Origin: Xanthomarina sp. F1114
GTDB taxonomy: Bacteria > Bacteroidota > Bacteroidia > Flavobacteriales > Flavobacteriaceae
Length of the DNA: 61,557 nucleotides
Assembly (NCBI RefSeq): GCF_026410255.1
Contig: NZ_JAPMLL010000017.1
Location: 1 to 61,557, forward strand
Direction: 5' to 3'
Shown here: one piece after another, positions 35,739 through 44,000 of the stretch
Numbering within the stretch: the first letter of the stretch is position 1
How the letters are laid out: every line of letters begins with the position of its first letter
The notes under the pieces: generated by a model
Told to the model about the DNA's origin: nothing
Database searches by the model: none
What the model saw: only the letters and a program-made list of their open reading frames with translations
Position numbers and translations under genes: made by a program

Positions 35739-36482
35739 ATGGGTTTATTAAACAACAAAATAGCAGTAATTACGGGTGGTTCCAATGGAATAGGAAAAGC
35801 AACCGTACTTAAGTTCATAGCAGAAGGCGCCAAAGTAATTATTTGGGATATTATTAAGGAGAAAGGTGAAAAACTAGAAAAAGAGCTCCAAAAAGAAGGA
35901 CACAATGTATATTTCATGGAAGTGAATACCTCTAGTTCTGAAGCTGTAGAGAAAGCCACACAAAAAACACTAGAAGCCCATACAAGAATAGATATATTAA
36001 TAAATAATGCAGGAATAACACGTGATGCTACATTATTAAAAATGACTCAAGAACAATGGCAGCAAGTTATTGATGTTAATTTAACAGGCGTCTATAATTG
36101 TACAAGACATATAGCTCCGGTCATGGTAGAGAATGGCTTTGGTGTTATTTTAAATGCTTCATCAGTCGTAGGTTTATATGGTAATTTTGGACAAACAAAC
36201 TATGCAGCTACCAAAGCAGGTGTTATTGCTATGACGCAGACGTGGGCAAGAGAATTAGGACGAAAAGGTATTCGCGTAAATGCAGTAGCTCCTGGTTTTA
36301 TTTTAACCGATATGGTTAAAGCCATGCCAGAAGAAGTCTTAGATAAAATGGCCAAAAAAGTACCGTTGCAAGAACTTGGAACACCAGAAGATATTGCTAA
36401 TATTTATGCGTTTCTTTCTTCGGATCAAGCACGGTATATTTCTGGTACCACTATTAGCGTAGATGGCGGAATTACCCTCTAA
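35739..36482 (+). CDS. FabG-type short-chain dehydrogenase/reductase (3-oxoacyl-ACP/CoA reductase)
   Basis: A 247-residue classical SDR. The cofactor motif TGGSNGIG is at 12-19, NNAG at 89-92, and the catalytic residues are Ser142, Tyr155 and Lys159 (NYAATK). The C-terminal DGG and the PGFILTDM block match FabG/PhaB-like 3-oxoacyl reductases. It is divergent from the symporter-KAS III-ligase operon and probably reduces the beta-keto product of that pathway. Genome-wide FabG redundancy means a general role is possible. Confidence 0.9.
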   Translation: MGLLNNKIAVITGGSNGIGKATVLKFIAEGAKVIIWDIIKEKGEKLEKELQKEGHNVYFMEVNTSSSEAVEKATQKTLEAHTRIDILINNAGITRDATLLKMTQEQWQQVIDVNLTGVYNCTRHIAPVMVENGFGVILNASSVVGLYGNFGQTNYAATKAGVIAMTQTWARELGRKGIRVNAVAPGFILTDMVKAMPEEVLDKMAKKVPLQELGTPEDIANIYAFLSSDQARYISGTTISVDGGITL

Positions 36483-36492
36483 TTTTTAGCTT

Positions 36493-36530
36493 TAAACACA
36501 AAAAGACGATTAAATCGGCTTTTGTGTTTT
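36493..36530. terminator. Bidirectional terminator between SDR and DsrE genes
   Basis: AAACACAAAA and TTTTGTGTTT form the outer stem, with an inner CGATT/AATCG pair. T-runs lie on both sides in the two directions, and the flanking genes are convergent. Confidence 0.7.
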
Positions 36531-36546
36531 ATTTTCTGTAATTATT

Positions 36547-36987
36547 TTATAAAGTAATGGTTTTATAGTTGTTTTCTTGCAAACCAAGAAGGTAAACAAA
36601 ACCGTCTGGTGTAAACGCAATAGATTTATGATAATCTTTTTCTGATAAACCAAAATGTTTCATAGCTGCTTTACAAACCACTATGCGAATACCAACTTTT
36701 TCACCTAACTCAATAGTAGATTCTAAATCTTTGTTGGATGCTAAATCTTTAACTACAGGACCAATTAAGACAACTTCAAAAACGATTTTAGGGTTTTCAG
36801 TTCTAAGATTTTTACCCGTATTTATAGCCGCTTGAAAGTAACGAGCATTTGAAACAAGAATGGCATATTTTCCATCCCTTTTTATAGAATTTTCAACAGC
36901 TGAAATACTTTTTTGTTGTGCTGCAACAGGACTATAGAATATAGATCCCACAAAGAGTAAAAGGACCCATAGATGATGATTTCTCAT
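36547..36987 (-). CDS. Exported DsrE/DsrF-like protein
   Basis: A 146-residue protein with a signal peptide (MRNHHLWVLLLFVGSIFYS region, cleavage near VAAQ) and a DsrE-like alpha/beta domain: YAILVSN, EVVLIGPVVKDL and GIRIVVCKAAMKHFGL. The single Cys at about residue 103 occupies the position where DsrE proteins bind sulfur. Periplasmic DsrE-fold proteins in Bacteroidota are poorly studied; a sulfur-carrier or redox role is a guess. Confidence 0.75.
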   Translation of the reverse strand: MRNHHLWVLLLFVGSIFYSPVAAQQKSISAVENSIKRDGKYAILVSNARYFQAAINTGKNLRTENPKIVFEVVLIGPVVKDLASNKDLESTIELGEKVGIRIVVCKAAMKHFGLSEKDYHKSIAFTPDGFVYLLGLQENNYKTITL

Positions 36988-37065
36988 ATTTTTATAAAAT
37001 TTTATTATTTAGATTTAGGTTCAAAACCTATTTAAACAAAGGTAAGGCATAAAAATTATCTGTTT

Positions 37066-37079
37066 GTAACCTTTGTTAC
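37066..37079. promoter_or_regulatory. Inverted repeat GTAAC-N4-GTTAC upstream of the DsrE gene
   Basis: GTAACCTTTGTTAC is a 5-bp inverted repeat about 80 bases upstream of the minus-strand DsrE start; another TTGTTAC follows near 37112. A possible regulator site in the 287-base gap (36988-37274), which otherwise holds no gene I can see. Confidence 0.3.
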
Positions 37080-37274
37080 CCATTAGAATTAAAAAACAAT
37101 AAAATTATGCATTTTGTTACAAGATTCACCTCTACTTCTAATAACGTTAAATTCTATATTCTTTTGTAAAAAGCTTTAAACATGTAAAAAATTAATTCAT
37201 ATTTTTGAATATCTCACTTTAAGAACAAATAGCTTCCTTAACACCTGAGTTATTTGTTTAGAAACAATAAAAAA

Positions 37275-37847
37275 ATGAAAACAAGCAGATTAGAAGCTTT
37301 TAGTGATGGTGTTTTAGCCATAATAATTACGATAATGGTTTTAGCTCTTTCGGCTCCACTTTCAACAGATTTAAATGCTCTTCTTGATAAAACTCCAGTT
37401 TTTATAAGCTATGTTTTTAGCTTTATCTATGTTGGTATTTATTGGAATAATCACCACCATTTATTTCAAATTACGCAACAGGTAAATGGAAAGATACTAT
37501 GGGCAAACCTACACTTGCTATTTTGGCTATCACTAATACCCTTTACAACTGCCTGGATAGGCGAAAATTACAAGGCACATTTACCAGTAATTGCTTATGG
37601 AGTTGTATTATTGTTTTGCGCAATTGCCTATTTTATTTTACAATGGGTAATCATTAAATCTCACGACAGTGAGTTCCCATTAAGGAAAGTTGTCGGTTCT
37701 GATAGAAAAGGTAAAATATCCATTGGCCTTTACACCCTTGGCATTGGACTTTCTTTTTTAAACACCTGGTTATCTATAATTTGCTATGCCATTGTAGCCA
37801 TTATGTGGCTTATTCCAGACAAACAGATTGAGGATAATATTTCATAA
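37275..37847 (+). CDS. TMEM175-like potassium channel family protein (DUF1211)
   Basis: A 190-residue membrane protein with about five hydrophobic segments. The start RLEAFSDGVLAIIITIMVL carries the FSDGVLAI motif that defines TMEM175/DUF1211 channels, where bacterial members form tetrameric K+ channels. A second family block is YIYVGIYWNNHHHLF-like (WNNHHHLF). I use ATG 37275; the in-frame TTG at 37254 is less likely. Likely co-transcribed with the AraC gene 34 bases downstream. Confidence 0.88.
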   Translation: MKTSRLEAFSDGVLAIIITIMVLALSAPLSTDLNALLDKTPVFISYVFSFIYVGIYWNNHHHLFQITQQVNGKILWANLHLLFWLSLIPFTTAWIGENYKAHLPVIAYGVVLLFCAIAYFILQWVIIKSHDSEFPLRKVVGSDRKGKISIGLYTLGIGLSFLNTWLSIICYAIVAIMWLIPDKQIEDNIS

Positions 37848-37881
37848 ATTATTAATATAGTTTAACAAGATATAGCTAAAA

Positions 37882-38757
37882 ATGAGTCTCGTCAAAACAT
37901 ATCAAAAAGTAAATTCAGAAATGGATTCTATAAATTTTGGAATCTCTAGAATGGAAGATATATTTACCAAACGAAACGGGCAGGTGGACGAACCACATAG
38001 ACACAGCTACTATACTGTATTAGTTATTAAAAAAGCACAAGGAAAGCACAAAATAGACTTTAATGCATACGATTTATCAAATCGGCAAATTTTCTTTGTT
38101 GCTCCAGGTCAAGTTCATCAAGTTATAGAAACCGATAAATCTTTTGGGTTTGCAATGACCTTTTCTAACCAGTTTTTAATAGAAAACTCTATTCCACTTT
38201 CCTTTATTGAAAGTTTAAATCTCTTTCAAAATTATGGACAAAGCCCTCCATTATCGCCCAATAAAGAACAATTTGAGACCATAGAAGGTTTTACCAAAAA
38301 TATTTTCAAACTCTTTCATAGCAATTCCCAGATGAAGAGCTTATCGATTGGATCTTTTTTAAAGCTTTTACTTATAGAGTGCAACAATGTTTGCTCCATC
38401 AATCCCATCGAATCTAATGTCGATACCACTGGAGATAATTTGATAAGAGCGTTTAAAAAGGAGGTAGATAAATATTATAAAAAAGAACACTCCACTACCT
38501 TCTATGCAAATAAACTTCATATTACGCCTGACCATTTAAACCGAACAGTAAAATCCAAAATAGGGAAAACGGCCAAAGACTATATTCAGGCAAGAATAAT
38601 AACCGAAGCAAAAAGACTACTCTATTTTACAGATATCACCAATAAAGAAATTGCCTATGATTTAGGCTTTAATGAACCTGCAAACTTTAGTGCATTCTTC
38701 AAAAAACACACGAAATTATCTCCTTCTTTATTTAAAAAAACTGAGTTTCAGTCTTAA
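37882..38757 (+). CDS. AraC-family transcriptional regulator
   Basis: A 291-residue regulator: N-terminal cupin sensor (PHRHSYYTVLVI about 35-46, FVAPGQVHQV about 73-82) and C-terminal double HTH (about 185-291) with YANKLHITPDHLNRTVK and the second-helix signature KEIAYDLGFNEPANFSAFFKKHT. It likely responds to a small ligand and controls neighbours; the pirin and small-protein genes downstream are candidates. Confidence 0.92.
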   Translation: MSLVKTYQKVNSEMDSINFGISRMEDIFTKRNGQVDEPHRHSYYTVLVIKKAQGKHKIDFNAYDLSNRQIFFVAPGQVHQVIETDKSFGFAMTFSNQFLIENSIPLSFIESLNLFQNYGQSPPLSPNKEQFETIEGFTKNIFKLFHSNSQMKSLSIGSFLKLLLIECNNVCSINPIESNVDTTGDNLIRAFKKEVDKYYKKEHSTTFYANKLHITPDHLNRTVKSKIGKTAKDYIQARIITEAKRLLYFTDITNKEIAYDLGFNEPANFSAFFKKHTKLSPSLFKKTEFQS

Positions 38758-38817
38758 ATGTCGGATTTTCATACGTTTACCCCTTTTTTTCATATTCCAC
38801 AGTCCTTTAATCAATTA

Positions 38818-38825
38818 TATATTTG
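38818..38825 (+). promoter_or_regulatory. -7 element (TATATTTG) before the small exported-protein/pirin genes
   Basis: TATATTTG matches TAnnTTTG exactly and ends 25 bases before the ATG at 38850. No TTG is seen at the -33 position, which would be consistent with dependence on the upstream AraC regulator. Confidence 0.4.
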
Positions 38826-38849
38826 TAGTATCCTTTTAAAGCAAAGAAC

Positions 38850-39044
38850 ATGAATCGTATAAAGTTTATTTAAAATGTATTTTTAATAAGCATTGTAGGC
38901 AGTATTGCTTCACAAATACTAAAAGCTACAGACAATAAACCCACAATATTTACTCACAATACATTCATGCAACAAACAGGATTTAATCTCGTGCCTAAAG
39001 AACAGACAGGCATACCTAATAAAAAAATACTATGCATTCAGTAA
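38850..39044 (+). pseudogene. Small exported protein gene broken by TAA at codon 8
   Basis: A 65-codon frame starts MNRIKFI, hits TAA at 38871-38873, then continues NVFLISIVGSIASQILKATD and ends KKILCIQ. The part around the stop reads as one signal peptide, so the TAA (one base from AAA Lys) interrupts a former small secreted protein of about 64 residues. Its end overlaps the pirin start by 13 bases, indicating an old operon. Family unknown. Confidence 0.55.
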
Positions 39045-39743
39045 TTCATAAAGCAGAAACAAGAGGAAACGCAAATCACGGTTGGTTAAAATCACATCAC
39101 ACATTTAGCTTTGCTAATTATTACAACCCTGAACGAATGAATTTTGGCTTACTACGTGTATTAAACGATGATACCGTAGCAGCCGGAATGGGTTTTGGAA
39201 CACATCCTCACGATAATATGGAAATTGTATCCATTCCATTAGAAGGAGATTTAGAGCATAAAGATAGCATGGGCAATGTTGCGGTAATTAAAGAAGGAGA
39301 CCTACAAGTATTAAGTGCTGGGACAGGAATAACACATTCCGAATACAACAAAAACAAAAATAAAGAAGTGAAATTTCTTCAGATTTGGATATTTCCAAAA
39401 GAAAAAAATGTCACACCACGTTATGATCAAATTTCTATTAGAGATATTGCAAAAAACAATGAGTTTTATCAGGTGCTTTCTCCAAATAAAGACGATCAAG
39501 GCGTATGGATTAATCAAGAGGCTTGGTTCCATATAGGCAAATTTGAAAAAGGAAATTCGGATACATATAAACTAAAAAGAAGGCAATGGCGTTTATGCTT
39601 TCATTTTAGAAGGTGAAGTAGAGATAAATAATGAAATACTATCTGAAAGAGACGGAATGGGAGTTTGGGATACCGATTCTATACATGTTAATGCTACTGA
39701 AAATACACGTATACTTTTAATGGAAGTACCAATGTCCATATAA
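39032..39743 (+). pseudogene. Pirin-family protein, frameshifted by one base in an A-run
   Basis: The first frame encodes a pirin N-terminal cupin: GWLKSHHTFSFANYYNP, the metal-binding THPHDNMEIVS and HSEYNKN (about residues 101-107). After about residue 183 the frame leaves homology and stops at 39616. Homology continues in the +1 frame from the A-run near 39575, with GNGVYAFILEGEVEINNE, and ends at 39743. Removing one A restores a 236-residue pirin. Cause may be a real mutation, assembly error in a homopolymer or frameshifting. Confidence 0.85.
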
Positions 39744-39763
39744 CCTATTTTATAAAATTTAAT

Positions 39764-40048
39764 ATGGAAATCACTATAAAAGAACAAGAAAATAAAGGTT
39801 TTGCAATAGCTAGAGAAGATAATAAAAGAGCTGGATTAATGACTTATTCCATTGCTGGAAAAGATCATATTATTATAGATCACACAGAAGTCGACCCTGC
39901 CTTTAAAGGTAGAAATATTGGAAAACAATTGCTTTACAAAATTGTAGAAATGGCAAGAGAAAAAAACATCAAAATTACCCCTATATGTCCGTATGCAAAT
40001 GCACAATTTAAAAAGCTAACAGACATTCAAGATGTATTAAGAAAATAA
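39764..40048 (+). CDS. GNAT-family N-acetyltransferase (YjdJ-like, short)
   Basis: A 94-residue minimal GNAT: MTYSIAGKDHIIIDHTEVDPAFKGRNIGKQLL carries the acetyl-CoA loop GRNIGKQL (about 47-54), and ITPICPYANAQF is the conserved C-terminal block of these short acetyltransferases. Substrate unknown. It follows the pirin gene by 20 bases. A second, broken relative lies at 54029-54346. Confidence 0.87.
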   Translation: MEITIKEQENKGFAIAREDNKRAGLMTYSIAGKDHIIIDHTEVDPAFKGRNIGKQLLYKIVEMAREKNIKITPICPYANAQFKKLTDIQDVLRK

Positions 40049-40081
40049 TAAATTAAATATTAACAAGTAAAAATTATACAA

Positions 40082-40600
40082 ATGAAAAACACAAATTGGT
40101 TAATCGACAACACACATTCTGAAATTGCTTTTAAAGTAAAGCACATGATGATTTCGACCGTGACTGGTCATTTCGAAGATTTTCAGGCAACTGCAAAATC
40201 AAATGGCGATGATTTCAACAATGCTAGCCTAGAATTTAGTGCAAAAACGGCATCCATAAATACCAAAAACGACGATAGAGATGCACATTTAAAATCGGAC
40301 GACTTTTTTAATTCTGAGAAATATCCAGAAATGAAATTTGTTTCAAAATCTTTTATTGGCAGTAAATTAGTTGGAGATTTAACTATTAGAGACGTAACAA
40401 AAGAAATTACTTTAGATGCCGAACTTAACGGTGTGGCTGTTGATCCTTATGGGCAAACAAAAGCTGGTTTTGAAATATCTGGAGAAGTAAACAGAAAAGA
40501 CTTTAACTTAACATGGAATGCTGTTACAGAGGCAGGAAGCATTGTGGTTTCAGACAAAGTTAAATTAGTTATTGACGTGCAATTTACGAAGCAATCGTAA
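40082..40600 (+). CDS. YceI-family protein, cytosolic form
   Basis: A 172-residue lipocalin-like YceI protein without a signal peptide: NWLIDNTHSEIAFKVKHMM at the start, DDRDAHLKSDDFF in the middle and LTIRDVTKEITLDAEL later, all hallmark YceI blocks. YceI proteins bind polyisoprenoids or amphiphiles. It has a secreted paralogue at 51511-52080. It belongs to the pirin-GNAT gene group. Confidence 0.93.
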   Translation: MKNTNWLIDNTHSEIAFKVKHMMISTVTGHFEDFQATAKSNGDDFNNASLEFSAKTASINTKNDDRDAHLKSDDFFNSEKYPEMKFVSKSFIGSKLVGDLTIRDVTKEITLDAELNGVAVDPYGQTKAGFEISGEVNRKDFNLTWNAVTEAGSIVVSDKVKLVIDVQFTKQS

Positions 40601-40773
40601 GTAATAAATATCACTATTAAAAAATCTAAATTACTAGCCAAATAATTTACAATCTAGTAAATTTTCGATGGTTCATTAATACTATTGGGTACCATTCTTA
40701 TTTGAGTGAAAAAAGGAAAACCGAAAATTATCACTACGAATTTAAATTGTAATTAATAAAAGTGCTATCCATT

Positions 40774-40781
40774 TAGTTTTG
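40774..40781 (+). promoter_or_regulatory. -7 element (TAGTTTTG) for the catalase gene
   Basis: TAGTTTTG matches TAnnTTTG; a TTG lies 24 bases upstream (about 40747), slightly longer than the usual spacer. It would give a leader of about 100 bases containing a CCTATA/TATAGG hairpin. The 287-base gap (40601-40887) shows no gene. Confidence 0.4.
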
Positions 40782-40887
40782 CAGAATTAAAACCTATATA
40801 TTTATAGGGAAAGATAATTACCTATGAACTTTTCATATAATATATATATTTTTCAATCATTTAGAAATCTTTTTAAACCCTCCTAAA

Positions 40888-42426
40888 ATGAAAGACAAAA
40901 AACCTAAACTCACCAGGCAAACTGGAGCTCCCGTTGGAGACAACCAAAATGTACAAACCGCAGGTCCACGAGGACCAATGCTAATGCAAGATGCTTGGTT
41001 TCTCGAAAAAATGGCAAACTTTGATCGTGAGGTCATTCCCGAAAGACGCATGCACGCCAAAGGCTCTGGAGCTTTTGGAACATTTACAGTAACGCATGAC
41101 ATTACAAAATATACCAAAGCTGATATTTTTAGCGAAGTTGGTAAAAAGACAGAAATGTTCAGCAGATTTTCTACAGTTGCAGGCGAACGAGGAGCTGCAG
41201 ATGCCGAAAGAGATATTAGAGGCTTTGCTCTTAAATTTTATACAGATGAAGGCATTTGGGATTTAGTTGGAAATAATACACCTGTATTTTTCTTTCGTGA
41301 TCCAATGAAATTTCCAGATCTAAATCGTGCGGTTAAACGCGACCCCAAAACCAATTTAAGAAGTGCTAATAACAATTGGGACTTCTGGACTTTATTACCA
41401 GAATCTTTACACCAAGTAACCATAACCATGAGTGATCGAGGTATTCCAAAAGGTTACAGGCACATGCACGGTTTTGGAAGCCATACCTTTAGTTTTATCA
41501 ATAAAGACAATGTTAGGCATTGGGTAAAGTTTCATTTTGTGAGTCAGCAAGGCATTGAAAACTTATCTGACGAAGAGGCTATGAAAATAGTTGGGATGGA
41601 CAGAGAGTCGTCACAAAGAGATTTATTTGATGCTATTGACAAAAAGGATTTTCCAAAATGGAAGATGTATGTACAGGTCATGACGGAAGAAGAAGCAAAA
41701 ACATACCGCTTCCACCCTTTCGACTTAACTAAAGTATGGTCTAAAAAAGATTTTCCGTTAATTCCTGTGGGCGAATTTGAGTTAAACAGAAACCCAGAAA
41801 ACTATTTTCAAGATGTAGAGCAAGCTGCTTTTAATCCGTTGAATGTTGTTCCTGGTATTGGCTTTTCGCCAGACAAGATGTTACAAGGTCGATTGTTTTC
41901 TTATGGTGATGCGCAACGTTATCGATTGGGAGTAAACCATTATCAAATTCCGGTAAACAAACCAACTTGTCCTTACCATTCCAATCATAGAGATGGAACG
42001 ATGCGTGTGGATGGTAACCACGGAGGAACATTGCATTACGAGCCAAACAGTTACGGCGAATGGCAAGAACAACCCGATTTTAAAGATCCGCCTTTAGAAT
42101 TAAATGGAGATGCCTATGCACACAATTTTAGAGATGATGATGAAGATTATTTCACACAACCAGGCGATTTGTTCCGCATAATCAAAGCCGATGGCAAAGA
42201 GCAGTTGTTGTTTGATAATACAGCAGCACAAGTAGGTGGTGCAGAGAAATTTATTCAAATTCGTCATATAAGAAACTGCTTTAAAGCCGATCCCGAATAT
42301 GGACAAGGTGTTGCAAAAGCTTTGGGGTTAACTATGGAAGAAGTAAATAATTTCGATTTGACACCTTATAATAAATGGGCACCAAAACCAGATAATAATC
42401 CAATATCTAAATGTCCGAGACATTAA
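40888..42426 (+). CDS. katA: Monofunctional heme catalase
   Basis: A 512-residue small-subunit catalase. It has the distal His in [13 protein letters not shown] (about residues 53-65), the [11 protein letters not shown] block and the proximal heme Tyr in [14 protein letters not shown] (about 337-350). The C-terminus ends [13 protein letters not shown]...CPRH. It dismutates H2O2 in the cytoplasm. It is the core of the oxidative-stress gene group here, with Dps and FMN reductase nearby. Gene symbol is by family. Confidence 0.96.
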   Translation: MKDKKPKLTRQTGAPVGDNQNVQTAGPRGPMLMQDAWFLEKMANFDREVIPERRMHAKGSGAFGTFTVTHDITKYTKADIFSEVGKKTEMFSRFSTVAGERGAADAERDIRGFALKFYTDEGIWDLVGNNTPVFFFRDPMKFPDLNRAVKRDPKTNLRSANNNWDFWTLLPESLHQVTITMSDRGIPKGYRHMHGFGSHTFSFINKDNVRHWVKFHFVSQQGIENLSDEEAMKIVGMDRESSQRDLFDAIDKKDFPKWKMYVQVMTEEEAKTYRFHPFDLTKVWSKKDFPLIPVGEFELNRNPENYFQDVEQAAFNPLNVVPGIGFSPDKMLQGRLFSYGDAQRYRLGVNHYQIPVNKPTCPYHSNHRDGTMRVDGNHGGTLHYEPNSYGEWQEQPDFKDPPLELNGDAYAHNFRDDDEDYFTQPGDLFRIIKADGKEQLLFDNTAAQVGGAEKFIQIRHIRNCFKADPEYGQGVAKALGLTMEEVNNFDLTPYNKWAPKPDNNPISKCPRH

Positions 42427-42451
42427 TTTTAAAAAAAATATAATCGCATAA

Positions 42452-42919
42452 ATGGAAGATGAAAATAAAAAAATGAAACTTGCCGAAGCGCTTTTATTAA
42501 GAGCTGATTTAATGAAGAAAATAGAACACTTACAAAATAGAATTAGACCTGTTCTTATAGTATCAGACAATAAAAAACCACAAGAAGATCCAGCAAAGTT
42601 ATTGGCTCAAATGAGAACTACTATTCAAGATTTAGAAACCTTGGTTATTAGAATCAATAAAACCAATAATGAAACTCAAATTAAGGGCGAAGGTTCTTTG
42701 ATGGAAGCTTTGGCTAAAAGAGATTCATTAAAAATGCTTTCTGAAAAATTAAGAAATATTAGGTATGCTGCTCAAATAAATAATAGTGGCGATGCCAATC
42801 TTAAAACAACCATTGATATTAAAAAATTGCAAATAGAAATGGATCAAACGGGAAGAGCTTTTAGAGAGCTTGATAGTAAAATTCAAGAACTCAATTGGCT
42901 TACAGAGTTAAAAGATTAA
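42452..42919 (+). CDS. DIP1984-like helical protein
   Basis: A 155-residue, highly charged, all-helical protein. The start KLAEALLLRADLMKKIEHL and the centre LVIRINKTNNETQ, SLMEALAKRDSLKML match DIP1984 family proteins (sometimes called septicolysin-like). Function is unknown. It starts 26 bases after the catalase stop and is probably co-transcribed. Confidence 0.82.
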   Translation: MEDENKKMKLAEALLLRADLMKKIEHLQNRIRPVLIVSDNKKPQEDPAKLLAQMRTTIQDLETLVIRINKTNNETQIKGEGSLMEALAKRDSLKMLSEKLRNIRYAAQINNSGDANLKTTIDIKKLQIEMDQTGRAFRELDSKIQELNWLTELKD

Positions 42920-43072
42920 GCCGAAAGGCGGAATGATTGGAGCGAGTATCAGCCCTTTTTCCTGGTAGTTTTCTGGGTAAACTGAAAACACTACCAACTG
43001 CAGGCTGCTTGGGTTGCGGCAAAATTGTACTGTATAGGACCCATTACCACTTACAGATTACAAGTGTACTGT
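42920..43072 (+). other. GC-richer intergenic segment with several hairpins and a direct repeat
   Basis: The 244-base gap after the DIP1984-like gene has higher GC than its surroundings up to about 43070. It contains GCCGAAAGGC (42920-42929), a longer hairpin with arms GGTAGTTTTC (42964-42973) and GAAAACACTACC (42984-42995), CACTT/AAGTG arms at 43048-43066, and GTACTGT repeated at 43027 and 43066. No ORF fits. It could be a structured RNA, an attenuator or a remnant of an inserted element. Confidence 0.35.
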
Positions 43073-43163
43073 GTAAAATTTACTACCAGATACTGACCAA
43101 TCATTCTTTTATCTAAAACTGATTAATTGGAATTTGATTTTAATAACTTAAATACAAATCATT

Positions 43164-43721
43164 ATGAAAAAATATAAAATAGCAGTCATCGTAGGAAGTC
43201 TTCGTAAAGAATCTTTCAACTTAAAAACAGCCAAAGCCATGATGGCAATGGCACCAGAATCATTATCAATGGAATTATTGGATATTTCAGGTCTTCCAAT
43301 GTTCAATGAGGACTTAGAAGCCAATCCACCAAAAGAATGGGTATCATTAAAAGAAAAAATTAGTGCAGTCGATGGACTTTTATTCTTTACACCAGAATAC
43401 AACCGTTCCGTACCAGCAGTTTTAAAAAATGCTATAGATGTTGCTTCTCGTCCTTATGGAGATAATTCATGGGACGGAAAACCTGCTGCAATTGTAAGTG
43501 TTTCCATTGGAGCTATTAGCGGCTTTGGAGCTAACCACCATTTAAGACAATCCTTAACTTTTATTAACGTCCCTACTATGGCGCAACCGGAAGCATATAT
43601 TGGAGGTGCTGCTGATCTATTTGATGACAATGGAAATCTAATTAATAATTCTACTAAAGATTTCTTAAAGAGCTTTATGCAATCATTTGAAAAATGGGTT
43701 GATACTAACGCACAGAAATAG
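43164..43721 (+). CDS. NADPH-dependent FMN reductase family protein
   Basis: A 185-residue flavodoxin-fold reductase: the FMN-phosphate loop VGSLRKESFNLK (about 9-20), FTPEYNRSVPAVLKNAID (the PEYN motif, about 75-92) and KPAAIVSVSIGAISGFG. Family members reduce quinones, chromate or azo dyes with NAD(P)H. It may limit quinone redox cycling in this stress region. It is an isolated gene with 244- and 279-base flanks. Confidence 0.92.
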   Translation: MKKYKIAVIVGSLRKESFNLKTAKAMMAMAPESLSMELLDISGLPMFNEDLEANPPKEWVSLKEKISAVDGLLFFTPEYNRSVPAVLKNAIDVASRPYGDNSWDGKPAAIVSVSIGAISGFGANHHLRQSLTFINVPTMAQPEAYIGGAADLFDDNGNLINNSTKDFLKSFMQSFEKWVDTNAQK

Positions 43722-44000
43722 AGAAAGTAGGGTTAAAATATATAATAAGGTTAAATTAATCAGCTGTGAAAAAAGTTTTTTAAAACTAAAGTTTATCGCC
43801 TTTAATGGGTTGCAGATGATTAACTCTTTTGGCAACTAATAATTAGGAAGAAGGTAAGGGATATAAAATTGAGTTAATTGTAAAATAAAATAACCTAAAA
43901 CCTTAGATATACTTTGAAAAACTAATTTTTGTAGCTTAGATAAATTTAAACGGCAATTGAAAACGACATTGGGAATTTGTAAATTTAAAATTAATAAATT

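Noticed and set aside
35690-35959. 89-codon minus-strand ORF over the start of the SDR gene
   Set aside because: Antisense shadow of a clear FabG-type gene.
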